Notes under the pieces: model-generated | What the model saw: only the letters and a program-made list of their open reading frames with translations | Database searches by the model: none | Told to the model about the DNA's origin: nothing | Shown here: one piece after another, positions 1 to 10,425 of the stretch | How positions within the stretch are numbered: the stretch's first letter is position 1 | Layout of the letters: each line of letters starts with the position of its first letter | Made by a program: the position numbers and the translations under genes | NCBI RefSeq assembly: GCF_022637415.1 | Contig: NZ_CP093340.1 | Location: forward strand, 558,001 to 622,000 | Length of the DNA stretch: 64,000 bases | Direction of reading: 5' to 3' | DNA from: Luteimonas sp. S4-F44 | GTDB taxonomy: Bacteria; Pseudomonadota; Gammaproteobacteria; Xanthomonadales; Xanthomonadaceae

Positions 1-32
1 TCTTCACAATCAATCACTTAGAGAGGGTTGGA

Positions 33-323
33 ATGAGCAATCTCAAGCCGCTGTACGACCGCGTCGTGGTCAAGCCCGTCGAGGCCGAAGAGAAGACTGC
101 CGGCGGCATCCTGATCCCGGACAACGCCAAGGAAAAGCCCACCAAGGGCGAAGTCGTCGCCGTCGGCGAGGGCAAGGCCCTGGACAACGGCAGCGTGCGC
201 GCGCCGAAGGTCAAGGTCGGCGACATCGTGATCTACGGTCAGTACTCGGGCAGCGCCTACAAGGCCGAGGGCATCGAATACAAGATCGTGAAGGAAGACG
301 ACATCCTCGCGATCGTCGGCTGA
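33..323 (+). CDS. groES: Co-chaperonin GroES
   Basis: 96-residue GroES, the heptameric lid that caps the GroEL cavity during ATP-driven folding of cytosolic proteins. The N-terminal [12 protein letters not shown] core, the mobile-loop region around KTAGGIL and the C-terminal [14 protein letters not shown] strand are all present at normal family length. The ATG at 33 follows a purine-rich ribosome-binding site (AGAGAGGG, about 17-24). groEL follows 133 bp downstream on the same strand, the usual groESL operon. The promoter lies before the window, so whether a CIRCE element controls it cannot be seen here. Confidence 0.98.
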   Translation: MSNLKPLYDRVVVKPVEAEEKTAGGILIPDNAKEKPTKGEVVAVGEGKALDNGSVRAPKVKVGDIVIYGQYSGSAYKAEGIEYKIVKEDDILAIVG

Positions 324-429
324 TCGAAAGCTAAGGACTTCAAAAATTCGCGGGTGGGGAATCGAGGCGGTCAGCGCCCATCCCTTTCCTTGCGAATCAT
401 CAGTGTCCTGCGCTTCTCCAAATTCCTAA

Positions 430-2097
<1,668 letters not shown>

Positions 2098-2125
2098 TCC
2101 AGCGCCTCAGTCTGATCGCGACACC

Positions 2126-2153
2126 CAAGACCCCCGCGCAAGCGGGGGTCTTG
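2126..2153 (+). terminator. Intrinsic terminator of groESL
   Basis: GACCCCCGC and GCGGGGGTC form a near-perfect GC-rich stem with a short loop and end in TTG-CTTT. It lies 30 bp after the groEL stop codon and should end the groESL transcript. Confidence 0.85.
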
Positions 2154-2377
2154 CTTTATGGGGGCAGTCGGGCCCCGATCAGGCCTGTCTTCGGCGTGCG
2201 TGGCTTGGGTGCCGGCGGGCGGGACCGTGCGCATGCCAGGGCATGGATCACGCCGTGTGGCGCGCGACGGAACCCACGCAGTCGCCGCGCACGCGCAATG
2301 CCCCACGTGCTGAACGATCTGGTGGGGCTGCCGAGGCGTGTTCAGCGCCGTCACCGATCATCGGCGATGCTGTCGCC

Positions 2378-4582
2378 ATGACGACTACACCTGCCTCCTG
2401 GATCCGCGCGCACCGGCGAGGGCTGCGCCTGGGCGCGGCCGTGCTCGTGGCGCTGTACCTGCTGTACCTGATCGCCGCCAACGTGCTGCTCAACAGCGCG
2501 CTGGGCGAACGCCTGGTCAATCGCAAGCCCGAGCGCTATCACGCGCAGTGGTCCTGGGCGATGAGCCTGTATCCCGGGCACATCCACGCGCGCGATGTGG
2601 TGATGGGCGGGCATGCCCGCACCAATCTGTGGACCGCCGCCACGCCGCGTGCCAATGGCCGGATCAAGCTGCTGCCGCTGCTGTGGCGCGAGGTCGCGTT
2701 CGGCACCATCCGCGCGCAGGACGTGTCGGTGCACGTCGCGCGCACGCCGCACGACATGCCGACCTCCCAGCGCCCGGGACGCAAGCCCTGGACGCTGCGC
2801 TTCGATGCGATCACCACGCCGAGCCTGCTGCGTTTCGACTTCTACGAGGCGCAGGTGACCGGGCACGGCGACGCGAAGTTCGTGTTCGAAAAACAACTGG
2901 AGGGCGGGCCGATGGAGGTCGGGCGCTCGACGCTGCACATGCCCGACGCGAACCTGCGCGTAGGCGACGTGGAACTGCTGCGCGAAGGCGCGCTGGACCT
3001 CGAGATCGCGATGCCGGGCCACATCCGCGAACAGGCGCAAGGCGTGGAGAAGCTGGTGCTGGTCGATCTGCGGCTGCAGGTCGACGGCCCGGCACCAGGT
3101 GTCGACCTGGTGGCCCACAACGACGATGCGTTGCCGATCGGGACGGCCGAGACATCGGGGCAGTTGCGCGCCGACCTGCGGCTCGAGCGCGGTGTGCTGA
3201 TGCCCGGCAGTCGGCTCGATTGGTCGGCGCCGGTGTTCTCGCGCGGCGCCGACGGCACGCCCTTGCGCCATCCGCTCGGGGTCGCGCTGCGGACCGCGCC
3301 CGATACGATCGCGCTCGCAGCGCGGGTGCCGGCGCCGGCGACCGGCGGCACGCCTTGGCTGCGTGCCGACCTGCACGTCGACGACCGCCGGATCGGGCCG
3401 GGTGACTGGCTGCGTCCGCTCCGCGCACTCGGCGGTACCGTCGAGACGCAGTGGCCGGCGGTGCCGCTGCGCTGGGTCGACGTGCTGCTCGAGGATGTCG
3501 ACTGGCTGTCGTTCGATGGGCGGGCCGATCTCGATGCCGCGCTCGCCCTGCAGCAGGGCCGCTTGCGTCCTGGGAGCCGGATCGACGTGCGCGATGCGCG
3601 CGTGCGCGCCCGCGTGCTCGACAACCGGCTCGAAGGCGCCGCGCATGCCGCGATGCGCATGCAAGGGACCGAGGACGACACGCCGCGGACCACTATCGCG
3701 ATCGAGATGGATCGCTTCACCCTGGCGCCCGAGGCCGCCCCCGAGCGCATCGATCTGCGCGGACGCGACCTGCGCCTCGAGCTTGCATCCAGCGGTCCGC
3801 TGGCCGAATTCCACGAGCGCCTGGACGCGCGCCTGCGGTTCGACGATGCGCAGGTGCCGGACCTGCGCAGCTTCAACCGCTATCTGCCCGGGGACAGCGC
3901 ACGCATGTTGGGCGGCAGCGGGCAAGCGAGTGGCGACCTCCGCCTGGACAACGCCGGCGAGATGGCCAGCGGACGCCTGCAATTGCGCGGCAGCGGTGTC
4001 CGGGTCGCGCTCGGGCCTTCGCGGCTGACGGGCGATGTCGCGCTCGACAGCCACCTGACGCGGGCACAGAAGGTGGGGCGCCATTACACGATCGACTCGG
4101 TGGCCGCGCGCCTGGATGGCGTGCGCCTGGAGGGTGAGACGAGCCAGGAAGCCGCACCTTGGTGGGCACGCCTGGCGCTCGAGCAGGGCACGCTGCAGTG
4201 GAAGGAGCCGTTCGAGGTGGTGGGTCACGGTCAGGTCGACATGCGCGACATCAGCGTGCTGTTGGGCCTGTTCGCTGAGCGGCGGGTGCTGCCGCGCTGG
4301 ATCGGCAACCTGGTCGACGCCGGCCAGGTCCATGCGACGGGCGACTTGCGCATGCGCAACAAGGAGCTGGTGTTCGATCGCATCGAGGCGAGCAACGACC
4401 GCGTCGACCTGAAGGCCAAGCTGCGGATCGACGACGGCCATCCCGCGGGCGATCTGTACGCGCGCTGGGGTGTGCTGGGCCTGGGCGTGGAGCTGCAGGG
4501 CGGCGAGCGCACCCTGCATATCGCCGGCGCGCGCGACTGGTACGAGGGGCGGCCACCGTTGCTGCCCAGGTCCGCCCGGTGA
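2378..4582 (+). CDS. AsmA/YhdP-like membrane-anchored protein
   Basis: 734 residues, function not established. The start at 2378 (MTTTPASWIRAH) places a basic N-terminus directly before one hydrophobic membrane segment (about residues 20-40). The rest is a long beta-rich periplasmic region with repeated 'GRADLDAALAL', 'ARVRARVLDNRLEG' and 'GSGQASGDLRLDNAGEM' style strands. These resemble AsmA/YhdP/TamB-type proteins, bridge-like envelope proteins implicated in phospholipid transport. The assignment to that superfamily is inferred from architecture, not from a signature motif. The gene stands alone after the groEL terminator. Longer upstream reading in this frame has no coding character. Confidence 0.6.
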   Translation: MTTTPASWIRAHRRGLRLGAAVLVALYLLYLIAANVLLNSALGERLVNRKPERYHAQWSWAMSLYPGHIHARDVVMGGHARTNLWTAATPRANGRIKLLPLLWREVAFGTIRAQDVSVHVARTPHDMPTSQRPGRKPWTLRFDAITTPSLLRFDFYEAQVTGHGDAKFVFEKQLEGGPMEVGRSTLHMPDANLRVGDVELLREGALDLEIAMPGHIREQAQGVEKLVLVDLRLQVDGPAPGVDLVAHNDDALPIGTAETSGQLRADLRLERGVLMPGSRLDWSAPVFSRGADGTPLRHPLGVALRTAPDTIALAARVPAPATGGTPWLRADLHVDDRRIGPGDWLRPLRALGGTVETQWPAVPLRWVDVLLEDVDWLSFDGRADLDAALALQQGRLRPGSRIDVRDARVRARVLDNRLEGAAHAAMRMQGTEDDTPRTTIAIEMDRFTLAPEAAPERIDLRGRDLRLELASSGPLAEFHERLDARLRFDDAQVPDLRSFNRYLPGDSARMLGGSGQASGDLRLDNAGEMASGRLQLRGSGVRVALGPSRLTGDVALDSHLTRAQKVGRHYTIDSVAARLDGVRLEGETSQEAAPWWARLALEQGTLQWKEPFEVVGHGQVDMRDISVLLGLFAERRVLPRWIGNLVDAGQVHATGDLRMRNKELVFDRIEASNDRVDLKAKLRIDDGHPAGDLYARWGVLGLGVELQGGERTLHIAGARDWYEGRPPLLPRSAR

Positions 4583-4641
4583 GGCGATGGTCGCAGATGC
4601 AACCGTCGCATCGCCCGGAACGACGTGGTATCACTGACGCC

Positions 4642-4719
4642 ATGAACCGCGCCGCCGCCTTCTACCGTTGGTATTGGTTTCCCACGCCCCCGGCGGTGGA
4701 AGGCCTGCGCGTACCCTGA
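4642..4719 (+). CDS. Aromatic-rich leader peptide of the DAHP synthase attenuator
   Basis: 25-codon open reading frame beginning ATG at 4642 and ending TGA at 4717-4719. Residues 7-13 read FYRWYWF: two Phe, two Tyr and two Trp codons in seven positions. It lies 92 bp before the DAHP synthase start and just upstream of a terminator hairpin. Leader peptides rich in the regulated amino acid are the sensor in trp- and phe-type attenuation. A ribosome starved for any aromatic aminoacyl-tRNA would stall here. A TATCAC hexamer (4629-4634) ends 7 nt before the ATG, so the peptide may be translated from a leaderless or nearly leaderless RNA. Confidence 0.8.
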   Translation: MNRAAAFYRWYWFPTPPAVEGLRVP

Positions 4720-4774
4720 CGATCTCGGTTCACACGCATCCCCGAAAGCCGCCAGCGCCCCTGGCGGCTTTTTT
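4657..4774 (+). promoter_or_regulatory. Transcription attenuator upstream of DAHP synthase
   Basis: Segment 1 (4657-4671) pairs with segment 2 (4690-4704) over 15 positions, three of them G-U, and the loop contains the Tyr-Trp-Phe codons. Segment 2 can instead pair with segment 3: GGCGGT at 4692-4697 with GCCGCC at 4748-4753. Segment 3 and 4 form the terminator: AAAGCCGCCAG (4745-4755), loop CGCCC, CTGGCGGCTTT (4761-4771), within a run of six T ending at 4774. This is the classic 1:2 / 2:3 / 3:4 geometry. Stalling on aromatic codons would free segment 2 to block the terminator. Confidence 0.8.
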
Positions 4775-4811
4775 CATGCCCGCACTCACGCTCCCTTCCA
4801 GGATGTTCCGC

Positions 4812-5885
4812 ATGCCCCCCGATACCGACGACCTGCGTATCCGCGACCTGCAGCCGCTGACGCCTCCGATGCAACTGCTGGCAGAGCTGCCCTGCGACGA
4901 GGCGATGTCGTCGACGGTCGCCGATGCCCGCGCGGCCTGTCACGCCATCCTCCACGGCCATGACGACCGGCTGATCGTCGTCGTCGGCCCGTGTTCGATC
5001 CACGACCCGATCGCGGCGATGGACTATGCGCACCGGCTGCGCGCGCTGCGCGACACGCACGGCGATGCGCTGGAGCTGGTCATGCGCGTGTACTTCGAGA
5101 AGCCGCGCACGACGATCGGCTGGAAGGGGCTGATCAACGACCCCGATCTCGATGGCAGTTTCCGCATCGACCGCGGGCTGCGGCTCGCGCGCAGCCTGCT
5201 GCGCGACGTCAATGCCCTCGGGCTGCCGGCCGGCGTGGAGTTCCTCGACATCATCAGCCCGCAGTACCTGGCCGACCTCGTCGCCTGGGGCGCGATCGGT
5301 GCCCGGACCACGGAGAGCCAGGTGCATCGCGAGATGGCGTCGGGGCTGTCGTGCCCGGTCGGCTTCAAGAACGGCACCGGCGGCGATGTGCGCATCGCGG
5401 TCGATGCCGTCGGCGCCGCGTCACACCCGCATCATTTCCTCGCCGTGGGCAAAGACGGGCGCTGCGCGATCGCCGCCACCGCCGGCAATCCGGATTGCCA
5501 TGTGATCCTGCGCGGCGGCGTTCGGCCCAATTACGACGCGGCCAGCGTCGAGGCCGCCGCCCAGGTGCTCGTCGGCAACGGCCTGCGCCCGGCGCTGATG
5601 GTCGACGCCAGTCATGCCAACAGCGGCAAGAATCCGGACAACCAGCCCGCAGTGATCGCCGATATCGCCGACCGCATCGCCGCCGGCGAACGGCGCGTCG
5701 TGGGGACGATGATCGAAAGCCATCTGGTCGCCGGCAAGCAGGCGCTCAGCCCCGGCCGGGCGCTGACCTACGGCCAGAGCATCACCGACGGCTGCATCGA
5801 CTGGGCGACGACGGTTGCCGTGCTCGACCGGTTGGCTGACGCGGTCCGAACCCGTCGGAGCCGGACCGACGCGCAGGCCGCGTGA
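4812..5885 (+). CDS. 3-deoxy-7-phosphoheptulonate (DAHP) synthase, type I
   Basis: 357-residue class I (AroF/G/H-type) DAHP synthase. It condenses phosphoenolpyruvate and erythrose 4-phosphate, the first committed step of the shikimate pathway. Family motifs include VVVGPCSIHDP, the MRVYFEKPRTTIGWKGLINDP active-site stretch, the GARTTESQVHREMASGLS loop, GFKNGTGGD and DASHANSGKNP. The ATG at 4812 is preferred because AGGA at 4800-4803 is 8 nt upstream and the resulting length matches E. coli AroG (350). Upstream ATGs at 4776 and 4803 sit directly after the terminator or inside the ribosome site. Which aromatic end product inhibits the enzyme cannot be decided from motifs. Confidence 0.95.
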   Translation: MPPDTDDLRIRDLQPLTPPMQLLAELPCDEAMSSTVADARAACHAILHGHDDRLIVVVGPCSIHDPIAAMDYAHRLRALRDTHGDALELVMRVYFEKPRTTIGWKGLINDPDLDGSFRIDRGLRLARSLLRDVNALGLPAGVEFLDIISPQYLADLVAWGAIGARTTESQVHREMASGLSCPVGFKNGTGGDVRIAVDAVGAASHPHHFLAVGKDGRCAIAATAGNPDCHVILRGGVRPNYDAASVEAAAQVLVGNGLRPALMVDASHANSGKNPDNQPAVIADIADRIAAGERRVVGTMIESHLVAGKQALSPGRALTYGQSITDGCIDWATTVAVLDRLADAVRTRRSRTDAQAA

Positions 5886-5913
5886 ACGTCGACGGGGAGA
5901 CGGCGGTGCGCGC

Positions 5914-7122
5914 TCAGGCCGCGCTGCCGGCGGCCATGCCCGACGCCCAGGCCCACTGGAAGTTGTAGCCGCCCAGCCAGCCGGTCACATCGAGCACCTC
6001 GCCGACGAAGTACAGCCCCGGCGCGTGCCTGGATTCGAGCGTGCGCGACGACACCGCCTGGGTGTCGACGCCGCCGAGCGTGACCTCGGCGGTGCGGTAG
6101 CCCTCGGTGCCGCTGGCGACCAGCGGCCAGGCCTGCAGCAGCGCCGCGGTGTCGTGCAGTTGCGCCGGCGTGTACTGCCGCATCGGCCGGCTCGCCAGCC
6201 ACACTTCGCACAGCCGCTGTGCGAATCGGCGCGGCATGACCTCCGCCAGCACCGTGCGCAGTTCGGACGCCGGGCGCTCGACCTGCTGCGCCTGCAGCCA
6301 CGCCAGTGCATCGCGGCCCGGCAGCAGATCCAAGCGCAGATCGTCGCCGGGCTGCCAGTAGGAGGAGATCTGCAGGATCGCCGGGCCGCTGAGGCCGCGA
6401 TGGGTGATCAGCATGCGGTTGCGGAACGTGGTGCCGTTGCAGCCGGCTTCGACGTCGAGTGCGACGCCCGACAGCTCGGCCAGCCGCTCCTGGTGCTTGC
6501 CGCTGAGGGTCAGCGGCACCAGGCCGGCCCGCGTGGGCAGCAGGGCATGCCCGAATGCGCGTGCGATCTCGTAGCCGAACCCGCTCGCGCCCAGGCTCGG
6601 GATCGACAGCCCGCCGGTCGCGACGATCAAGGACGCGCACTGCAGCGTGCCGATCGCGGTCTCGAGCCGGAAGCCGCCCTCGACTGCGCGCGGCAGCTGC
6701 ACCGCGCAATGCGTGCGGACCTGCACGCCGACCGCCTGCGCCTCGTCGAGCAGCATGCGCACGATCTGCTTCGACGAGCCATCGCAGAACAACTGGCCCA
6801 GTTCCTTCTCGTGCCAGGCAATTGCGTGGCGGTCGACCAGATCGATGAAATCCTGCGGTGTGTAGCGCGCCAGCGCCGACTTGCAGAAGTGCGGATTCGA
6901 GGACAGGTACTGCGCCGGTGTGGTGCCGGTGTTGGTGAAGTTGCAGTGGCCGCCGCCCGACATCAGGATCTTCTTGCCGACCTTGTTGGCGTGGTCGAGC
7001 ACCAGCACGCGGCGACCGCGCTGGCCGGCCGCGATCGCGGCCATCAATCCGGCCGCGCCCGCCCCCAAGACGATCACGTCCGGATCCTGGCGGGGTGGGG
7101 AGGCGACGGCGGGATCGGGCAT
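5914..7122 (-). CDS. HI0933-family NAD(P)/FAD-dependent oxidoreductase
   Basis: 402 residues. A Rossmann FAD-binding motif near the N-terminus (VIVLGAGAAGLMAAIAA) is followed by the family signature around KVGKKILMSGGGHCNFTN. The C-terminus carries the typical LDVTGWLGGYNFQWAWASG flavin-binding segment. This is the HI0933/YhiN family of flavoproteins, whose physiological substrate is mostly unknown. The start at 7122 gives the normal family length. It converges with the DAHP synthase gene (28 bp apart) and diverges from the amine-oxidase-like gene at 7261. Confidence 0.88.
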   Translation of the reverse strand: MPDPAVASPPRQDPDVIVLGAGAAGLMAAIAAGQRGRRVLVLDHANKVGKKILMSGGGHCNFTNTGTTPAQYLSSNPHFCKSALARYTPQDFIDLVDRHAIAWHEKELGQLFCDGSSKQIVRMLLDEAQAVGVQVRTHCAVQLPRAVEGGFRLETAIGTLQCASLIVATGGLSIPSLGASGFGYEIARAFGHALLPTRAGLVPLTLSGKHQERLAELSGVALDVEAGCNGTTFRNRMLITHRGLSGPAILQISSYWQPGDDLRLDLLPGRDALAWLQAQQVERPASELRTVLAEVMPRRFAQRLCEVWLASRPMRQYTPAQLHDTAALLQAWPLVASGTEGYRTAEVTLGGVDTQAVSSRTLESRHAPGLYFVGEVLDVTGWLGGYNFQWAWASGMAAGSAA

Positions 7123-7260
7123 CGGGACGGCACGGCGGAAAGCGGGGGGCGCAGTCTAGGCGGTCCGCCGCCTCGACGCCTCCGCGGTGGGCCGGCCGGT
7201 CTCTGCATGGCGCTCACATGGCCCTGAATAGGCTGCGCCATCTTCCTCGATGATGCAGCT

Positions 7261-8475
7261 ATGGATCTCAAGAGCGGCTATCCGTTCTGGGCCGTCCGCA
7301 ACGGCCTGATGCATGCCTTTCCCAAGCTCGACCAGGACCTGCGCTGCGACGTGCTGGTGATCGGCGGCGGGATCACCGGCGCGTTGATCGCCGACGAATT
7401 GGCGGCGCACGGCCACGAAGTCGTCGTGGTCGAGCAGCGCGATGTCGCCTGGGGCAGTAGCGCGGCGAGCACCGCCCTGCTGCAGTACGAGATCGACACC
7501 CATCTGGTGGACCTGGCGCAGCGCTACGGCGAGGACGACGCGGCGCTGGCCTATCGCGCCTGTGGCGAGGCGATCGACCTGCTCGCTGGCATCGCCCGCG
7601 ACGTGCGCGATGTCGACTTCGAGCGCACCGGCAGCCTCTACTACGCCAGCCGGCAGCGCGACGTCTCGGCGCTGCGGGACGAATACGTCGCGCGTCGCGG
7701 ACACGGATTCGACATCGAATATCTCGACGGGCCCACGGTGCAGGCGCGCTACGGGTTCCAGGCACCGGCCGCGTTGCTCAGCGCGCAGGCCGCGCAGGTC
7801 GATCCCTACCGCTTCGCCTCGCGGTTGCTGGCGCGATTGGCCCGGCGCAGCGCCGGTGTCTACGACCGCACGCAGGTCGTCGACCTGCAGGCGCGCAGCC
7901 GCGACGTGCTCGCGACGACCGACACCGGCGCCCGGGTCCGTGCCGGTCATGTCGTCGTCGCGGCCGGCTACGCCAGCCAGCATTGGCTGCCCAAGCGCGT
8001 GGCGCGCAACCGCAGCAGCTATGCCTTCGTGACCGACCCTCTGGCCGACGCCCTGCCCGAACGGCTGGCGCGACTGCTGGTCTGGGAGACCGCGCGGCCG
8101 TATCTGTACCTGCGTACCACCGCCGACCGTCGCCTGCTGATCGGCGGCGAGGACGACGCGGTCGATGTGCCCGCGCGCCGTGATGCGCGCGTCGACAAGA
8201 AAGCGCGCCGGTTGATGAAACGTGTCCATGCGCTCTGGCCAGAGCTCGACCTGCAACCAACCTTCGCCTGGGCCGGCACGTTCGCCGAAACCGAGGACGG
8301 CCTGCCGTTCTTCGGCCCGCATCCGGCGACCGGACCGCGCGTGCACTACGCGATGGCCTACGGCGGCAACGGCATCACCTATTCGATGCTCGGGGCCGGC
8401 CTGTTGCGTGCCGGGATCGAGCGCCGCCGGCATCCGTTGGCCCGGCTGTTCGCGTTCGACCGGCTCGACCGCTGA
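7261..8475 (+). CDS. DAO-type FAD-dependent oxidoreductase
   Basis: 404 residues of the D-amino-acid oxidase (DAO) fold. A dinucleotide-binding motif [22 protein letters not shown] starts near residue 30, and the C-terminal [21 protein letters not shown] segment closes the FAD site. Family members oxidise glycine, sarcosine, D-amino acids or glutamylputrescine. No residue here fixes the substrate. There is no signal peptide. Translation starts at the ATG at 7261; the gap to the divergent flavoprotein is 138 bp and must hold both promoters. The stop codon overlaps the -35 box of the next gene's likely promoter. Confidence 0.8.
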   Translation: MDLKSGYPFWAVRNGLMHAFPKLDQDLRCDVLVIGGGITGALIADELAAHGHEVVVVEQRDVAWGSSAASTALLQYEIDTHLVDLAQRYGEDDAALAYRACGEAIDLLAGIARDVRDVDFERTGSLYYASRQRDVSALRDEYVARRGHGFDIEYLDGPTVQARYGFQAPAALLSAQAAQVDPYRFASRLLARLARRSAGVYDRTQVVDLQARSRDVLATTDTGARVRAGHVVVAAGYASQHWLPKRVARNRSSYAFVTDPLADALPERLARLLVWETARPYLYLRTTADRRLLIGGEDDAVDVPARRDARVDKKARRLMKRVHALWPELDLQPTFAWAGTFAETEDGLPFFGPHPATGPRVHYAMAYGGNGITYSMLGAGLLRAGIERRRHPLARLFAFDRLDR

Positions 8476-8499
8476 CAACTGCGCGTCGGCATGGATAAT
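8472..8499 (+). promoter_or_regulatory. Promoter of the GIY-YIG gene
   Basis: CTGACA (8472-8477), a 16-nt spacer and GATAAT (8494-8499) each match five of six bases of the sigma70 hexamers. The -10 box ends 7 nt before the ATG at 8507, so the transcript would start at or next to the start codon, predicting leaderless translation. The -35 box overlaps the preceding gene's stop codon. Confidence 0.65.
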
Positions 8500-8506
8500 G
8501 CCTGCG

Positions 8507-8773
8507 ATGACCGCGCCGCCGCCCTGGTACTTGTACCTGCTCGAATGCCGCGACGGCAGCTGGTACGCCGGCATCACCAATGACCTCGCGGCGCGGTTCG
8601 CCGCCCATGCGGCCGGCCGCGGCGCGAAGTACACGCGCGGCAATCCGCCGATCCGCATCCTCGCCAGTCGCGCCTATCCGGATCGCGCCAGTGCCTCGCG
8701 CGCCGAATGGCAGCTCAAGCGCCAGCCGCGCGCGCGCAAGCTGGCGTGGTTGCAGGCACCGCCGACGCCGTAA
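8507..8773 (+). CDS. GIY-YIG nuclease domain protein (UPF0213/YhbQ-like)
   Basis: 88 residues consisting of a single GIY-YIG fold. The first strand [19 protein letters not shown] contains the paired tyrosines, an arginine follows in LAARFAAH, and EWQLKRQ supplies the conserved glutamate region. Small stand-alone members of this family (YhbQ, UPF0213) are DNA-interacting proteins of uncertain role. The start at 8507 is chosen over the ATG at 8498 because the latter lies inside the -10 box. There is no recognisable Shine-Dalgarno sequence, consistent with a leaderless start. Confidence 0.85.
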   Translation: MTAPPPWYLYLLECRDGSWYAGITNDLAARFAAHAAGRGAKYTRGNPPIRILASRAYPDRASASRAEWQLKRQPRARKLAWLQAPPTP

Positions 8774-8788
8774 CGCGGCGCGCGCCGC

Positions 8789-10318
8789 TCATCGCGCTGT
8801 GCGCATGTCGCCGGTGTCGAGCCAGCGCTGGTGCCACGACAGCGCCTCGGGCAGCAGGTGCGGCGTGTGCTTGCCATAGCTCTCACGCAGCGCGCGCGCG
8901 AAGTAGTCTTCGAGCGCGTCGCGATAGTCCGGATGCGCGCAGTGGTCGATCAATACCCGCGCGCGTTGCTTGGGGGACAGCCCGCGCAGATCGGCCAGAC
9001 CGTACTCGGTGACGACGATCGACACGTCGTGCTCGGTGTGGTCGACGTGGCTGACCATCGGCACGATCGACGAGATCGTGCCGTTCTTGGCCGTGCTCGG
9101 ACTCATGAAGATCGACAGGAAGCCGTTGCGGGCGAAGTCCCCCGAGCCGCCGATGCCGTTCTGCATGCGGCTGCCCATGATGTGGGTCGAGTTGACGTTG
9201 CCGTAGATGTCGACCTCGACCATGCCGTTCATGCCGATGCAGCCCAGGCGGCGGACGAGTTCGGGATGGTTGGAGATCTCCTGGGTGCGCAGCACGATGC
9301 GCTCGCGGAAGAAACCGAGGTTGGCCTCGAAGCGCAGGCTGGCCTCCGGACTCAGCGCAAAGCCCGTGCACGAGGCAGTGCGCAGCACACCCGACTCGAG
9401 CAGGTCGAGCATGCCGTCCTGGATGACCTCGGTGAATGCGGTCAGGTCGCGGAAGCCGCTGTCGGCCAGGTTCGCAAGAACCGCGTTGGGAATGTTGCCC
9501 ACGCCCGACTGCAGCGGCAGCAGGCCCTTGGGCAGCCGACCCTTGGCGACCTCGTGCTGCAGGAACTCGACCAGGAATGCGGCGATGCGCTGGCTGGCCG
9601 CGTCGGGCGGGTTGAACGGGCTGTTGCGGTCGGGGGCTGCGGTACGCACGATCGCGACGATCTTGTCCGGGTCGCAGCGCAGCGCGGTCTCGCCGATGCG
9701 ATCGTCGGCGTGTTCGAGCGGGATCGGGCGGCGCTGCGGCGGCAGCGCGGTCCCGTAGTAGATATCGTGCATGCCTTCGAGCCCGAGCGGCTGCGCGTCG
9801 TTGACCTCGACGATCACGCGCTTGGCCAGGTCCAGCCAGGTCTTGCTGTTGCCGACCGAGGTCGACGGCACGATGGTGCCGTCCTCGCGGATCGCCACCG
9901 CCTCGATGACTGCCACGTCGATGTCGCCGTAGAAGCCGAACCACGCGTGCTGGGCGACGTGGCTCAGATGCGCGTCGATGTAGGCCAGGCTGCCGTCGTT
10001 GATGCGGCGGCGCGCTTCGGGATCGCTCTGGAACGGCAGGCGCAACGCGATGCCGTCGACCTTGGCCAGTGCGCCATCGAGCTCGGGTGCAGTCGAGGCC
10101 CCGGTCAGCAGCCGGATCTGGAACGGCTGCCCCGCGGCATGGACCTGCTCGATGCGTGCGGCCAGCGCCACTGGCACCGCCTTGGGGTAGCCCGAGCCGG
10201 TGAAGCCGCTCATCGCGACCGTCTGGCCCGGTGCGATCAGCGCGGCTGCCTGCTCGGGCGTGACGATGCGGTTGCGCAGGGCGGCGTTGCGGATGCGGTC
10301 TTCGGTCATGACGGGCAC
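8789..10318 (-). CDS. Succinyl-CoA:acetate CoA-transferase (acetyl-CoA hydrolase/transferase family)
   Basis: About 509 residues (or 506 from the second ATG at 10309). The SGFTGSGYPKAVP N-terminal motif, the glycine-rich VGNIPNAV, Glu297 in the sequence FTEVIQDG (equivalent to the catalytic Glu of AarC-type enzymes) and GNVNSTHIMGSRMQNGIGGSGDF identify the class I succinate CoA-transferase family. The enzyme moves CoA between succinyl-CoA and acetate, linking acetate handling to the TCA cycle. It is convergent with the GIY-YIG gene and divergent from murG. It stands as a single gene. Confidence 0.88.
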   Translation of the reverse strand: MPVMTEDRIRNAALRNRIVTPEQAAALIAPGQTVAMSGFTGSGYPKAVPVALAARIEQVHAAGQPFQIRLLTGASTAPELDGALAKVDGIALRLPFQSDPEARRRINDGSLAYIDAHLSHVAQHAWFGFYGDIDVAVIEAVAIREDGTIVPSTSVGNSKTWLDLAKRVIVEVNDAQPLGLEGMHDIYYGTALPPQRRPIPLEHADDRIGETALRCDPDKIVAIVRTAAPDRNSPFNPPDAASQRIAAFLVEFLQHEVAKGRLPKGLLPLQSGVGNIPNAVLANLADSGFRDLTAFTEVIQDGMLDLLESGVLRTASCTGFALSPEASLRFEANLGFFRERIVLRTQEISNHPELVRRLGCIGMNGMVEVDIYGNVNSTHIMGSRMQNGIGGSGDFARNGFLSIFMSPSTAKNGTISSIVPMVSHVDHTEHDVSIVVTEYGLADLRGLSPKQRARVLIDHCAHPDYRDALEDYFARALRESYGKHTPHLLPEALSWHQRWLDTGDMRTAR

Positions 10319-10391
10319 GGTGGACGTGAAGTCCCGATTATCGCGTGGGCGGCTGGATCGTGCAGGACCACGCGGCGGCGCGTGCGCTCGC

Positions 10392-10397
10392 TATAGT
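10392..10397 (+). promoter_or_regulatory. Possible -10 box for the murG-like gene
   Basis: TATAGT matches the -10 consensus in four of six bases and lies 28 bp before the ATG. I see no convincing -35 box. Confidence 0.35.
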
Positions 10398-10425
10398 CGT
10401 GCCCCCGTCCGTCCCCGGATTCGCC

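Noticed and set aside
4745..4774. Terminator read as the simple end of the AsmA-like gene
   Set aside because: It lies 163 bp after that gene, is directly preceded by the aromatic leader peptide, shares pairing partners with it, and sits just before the DAHP synthase start.
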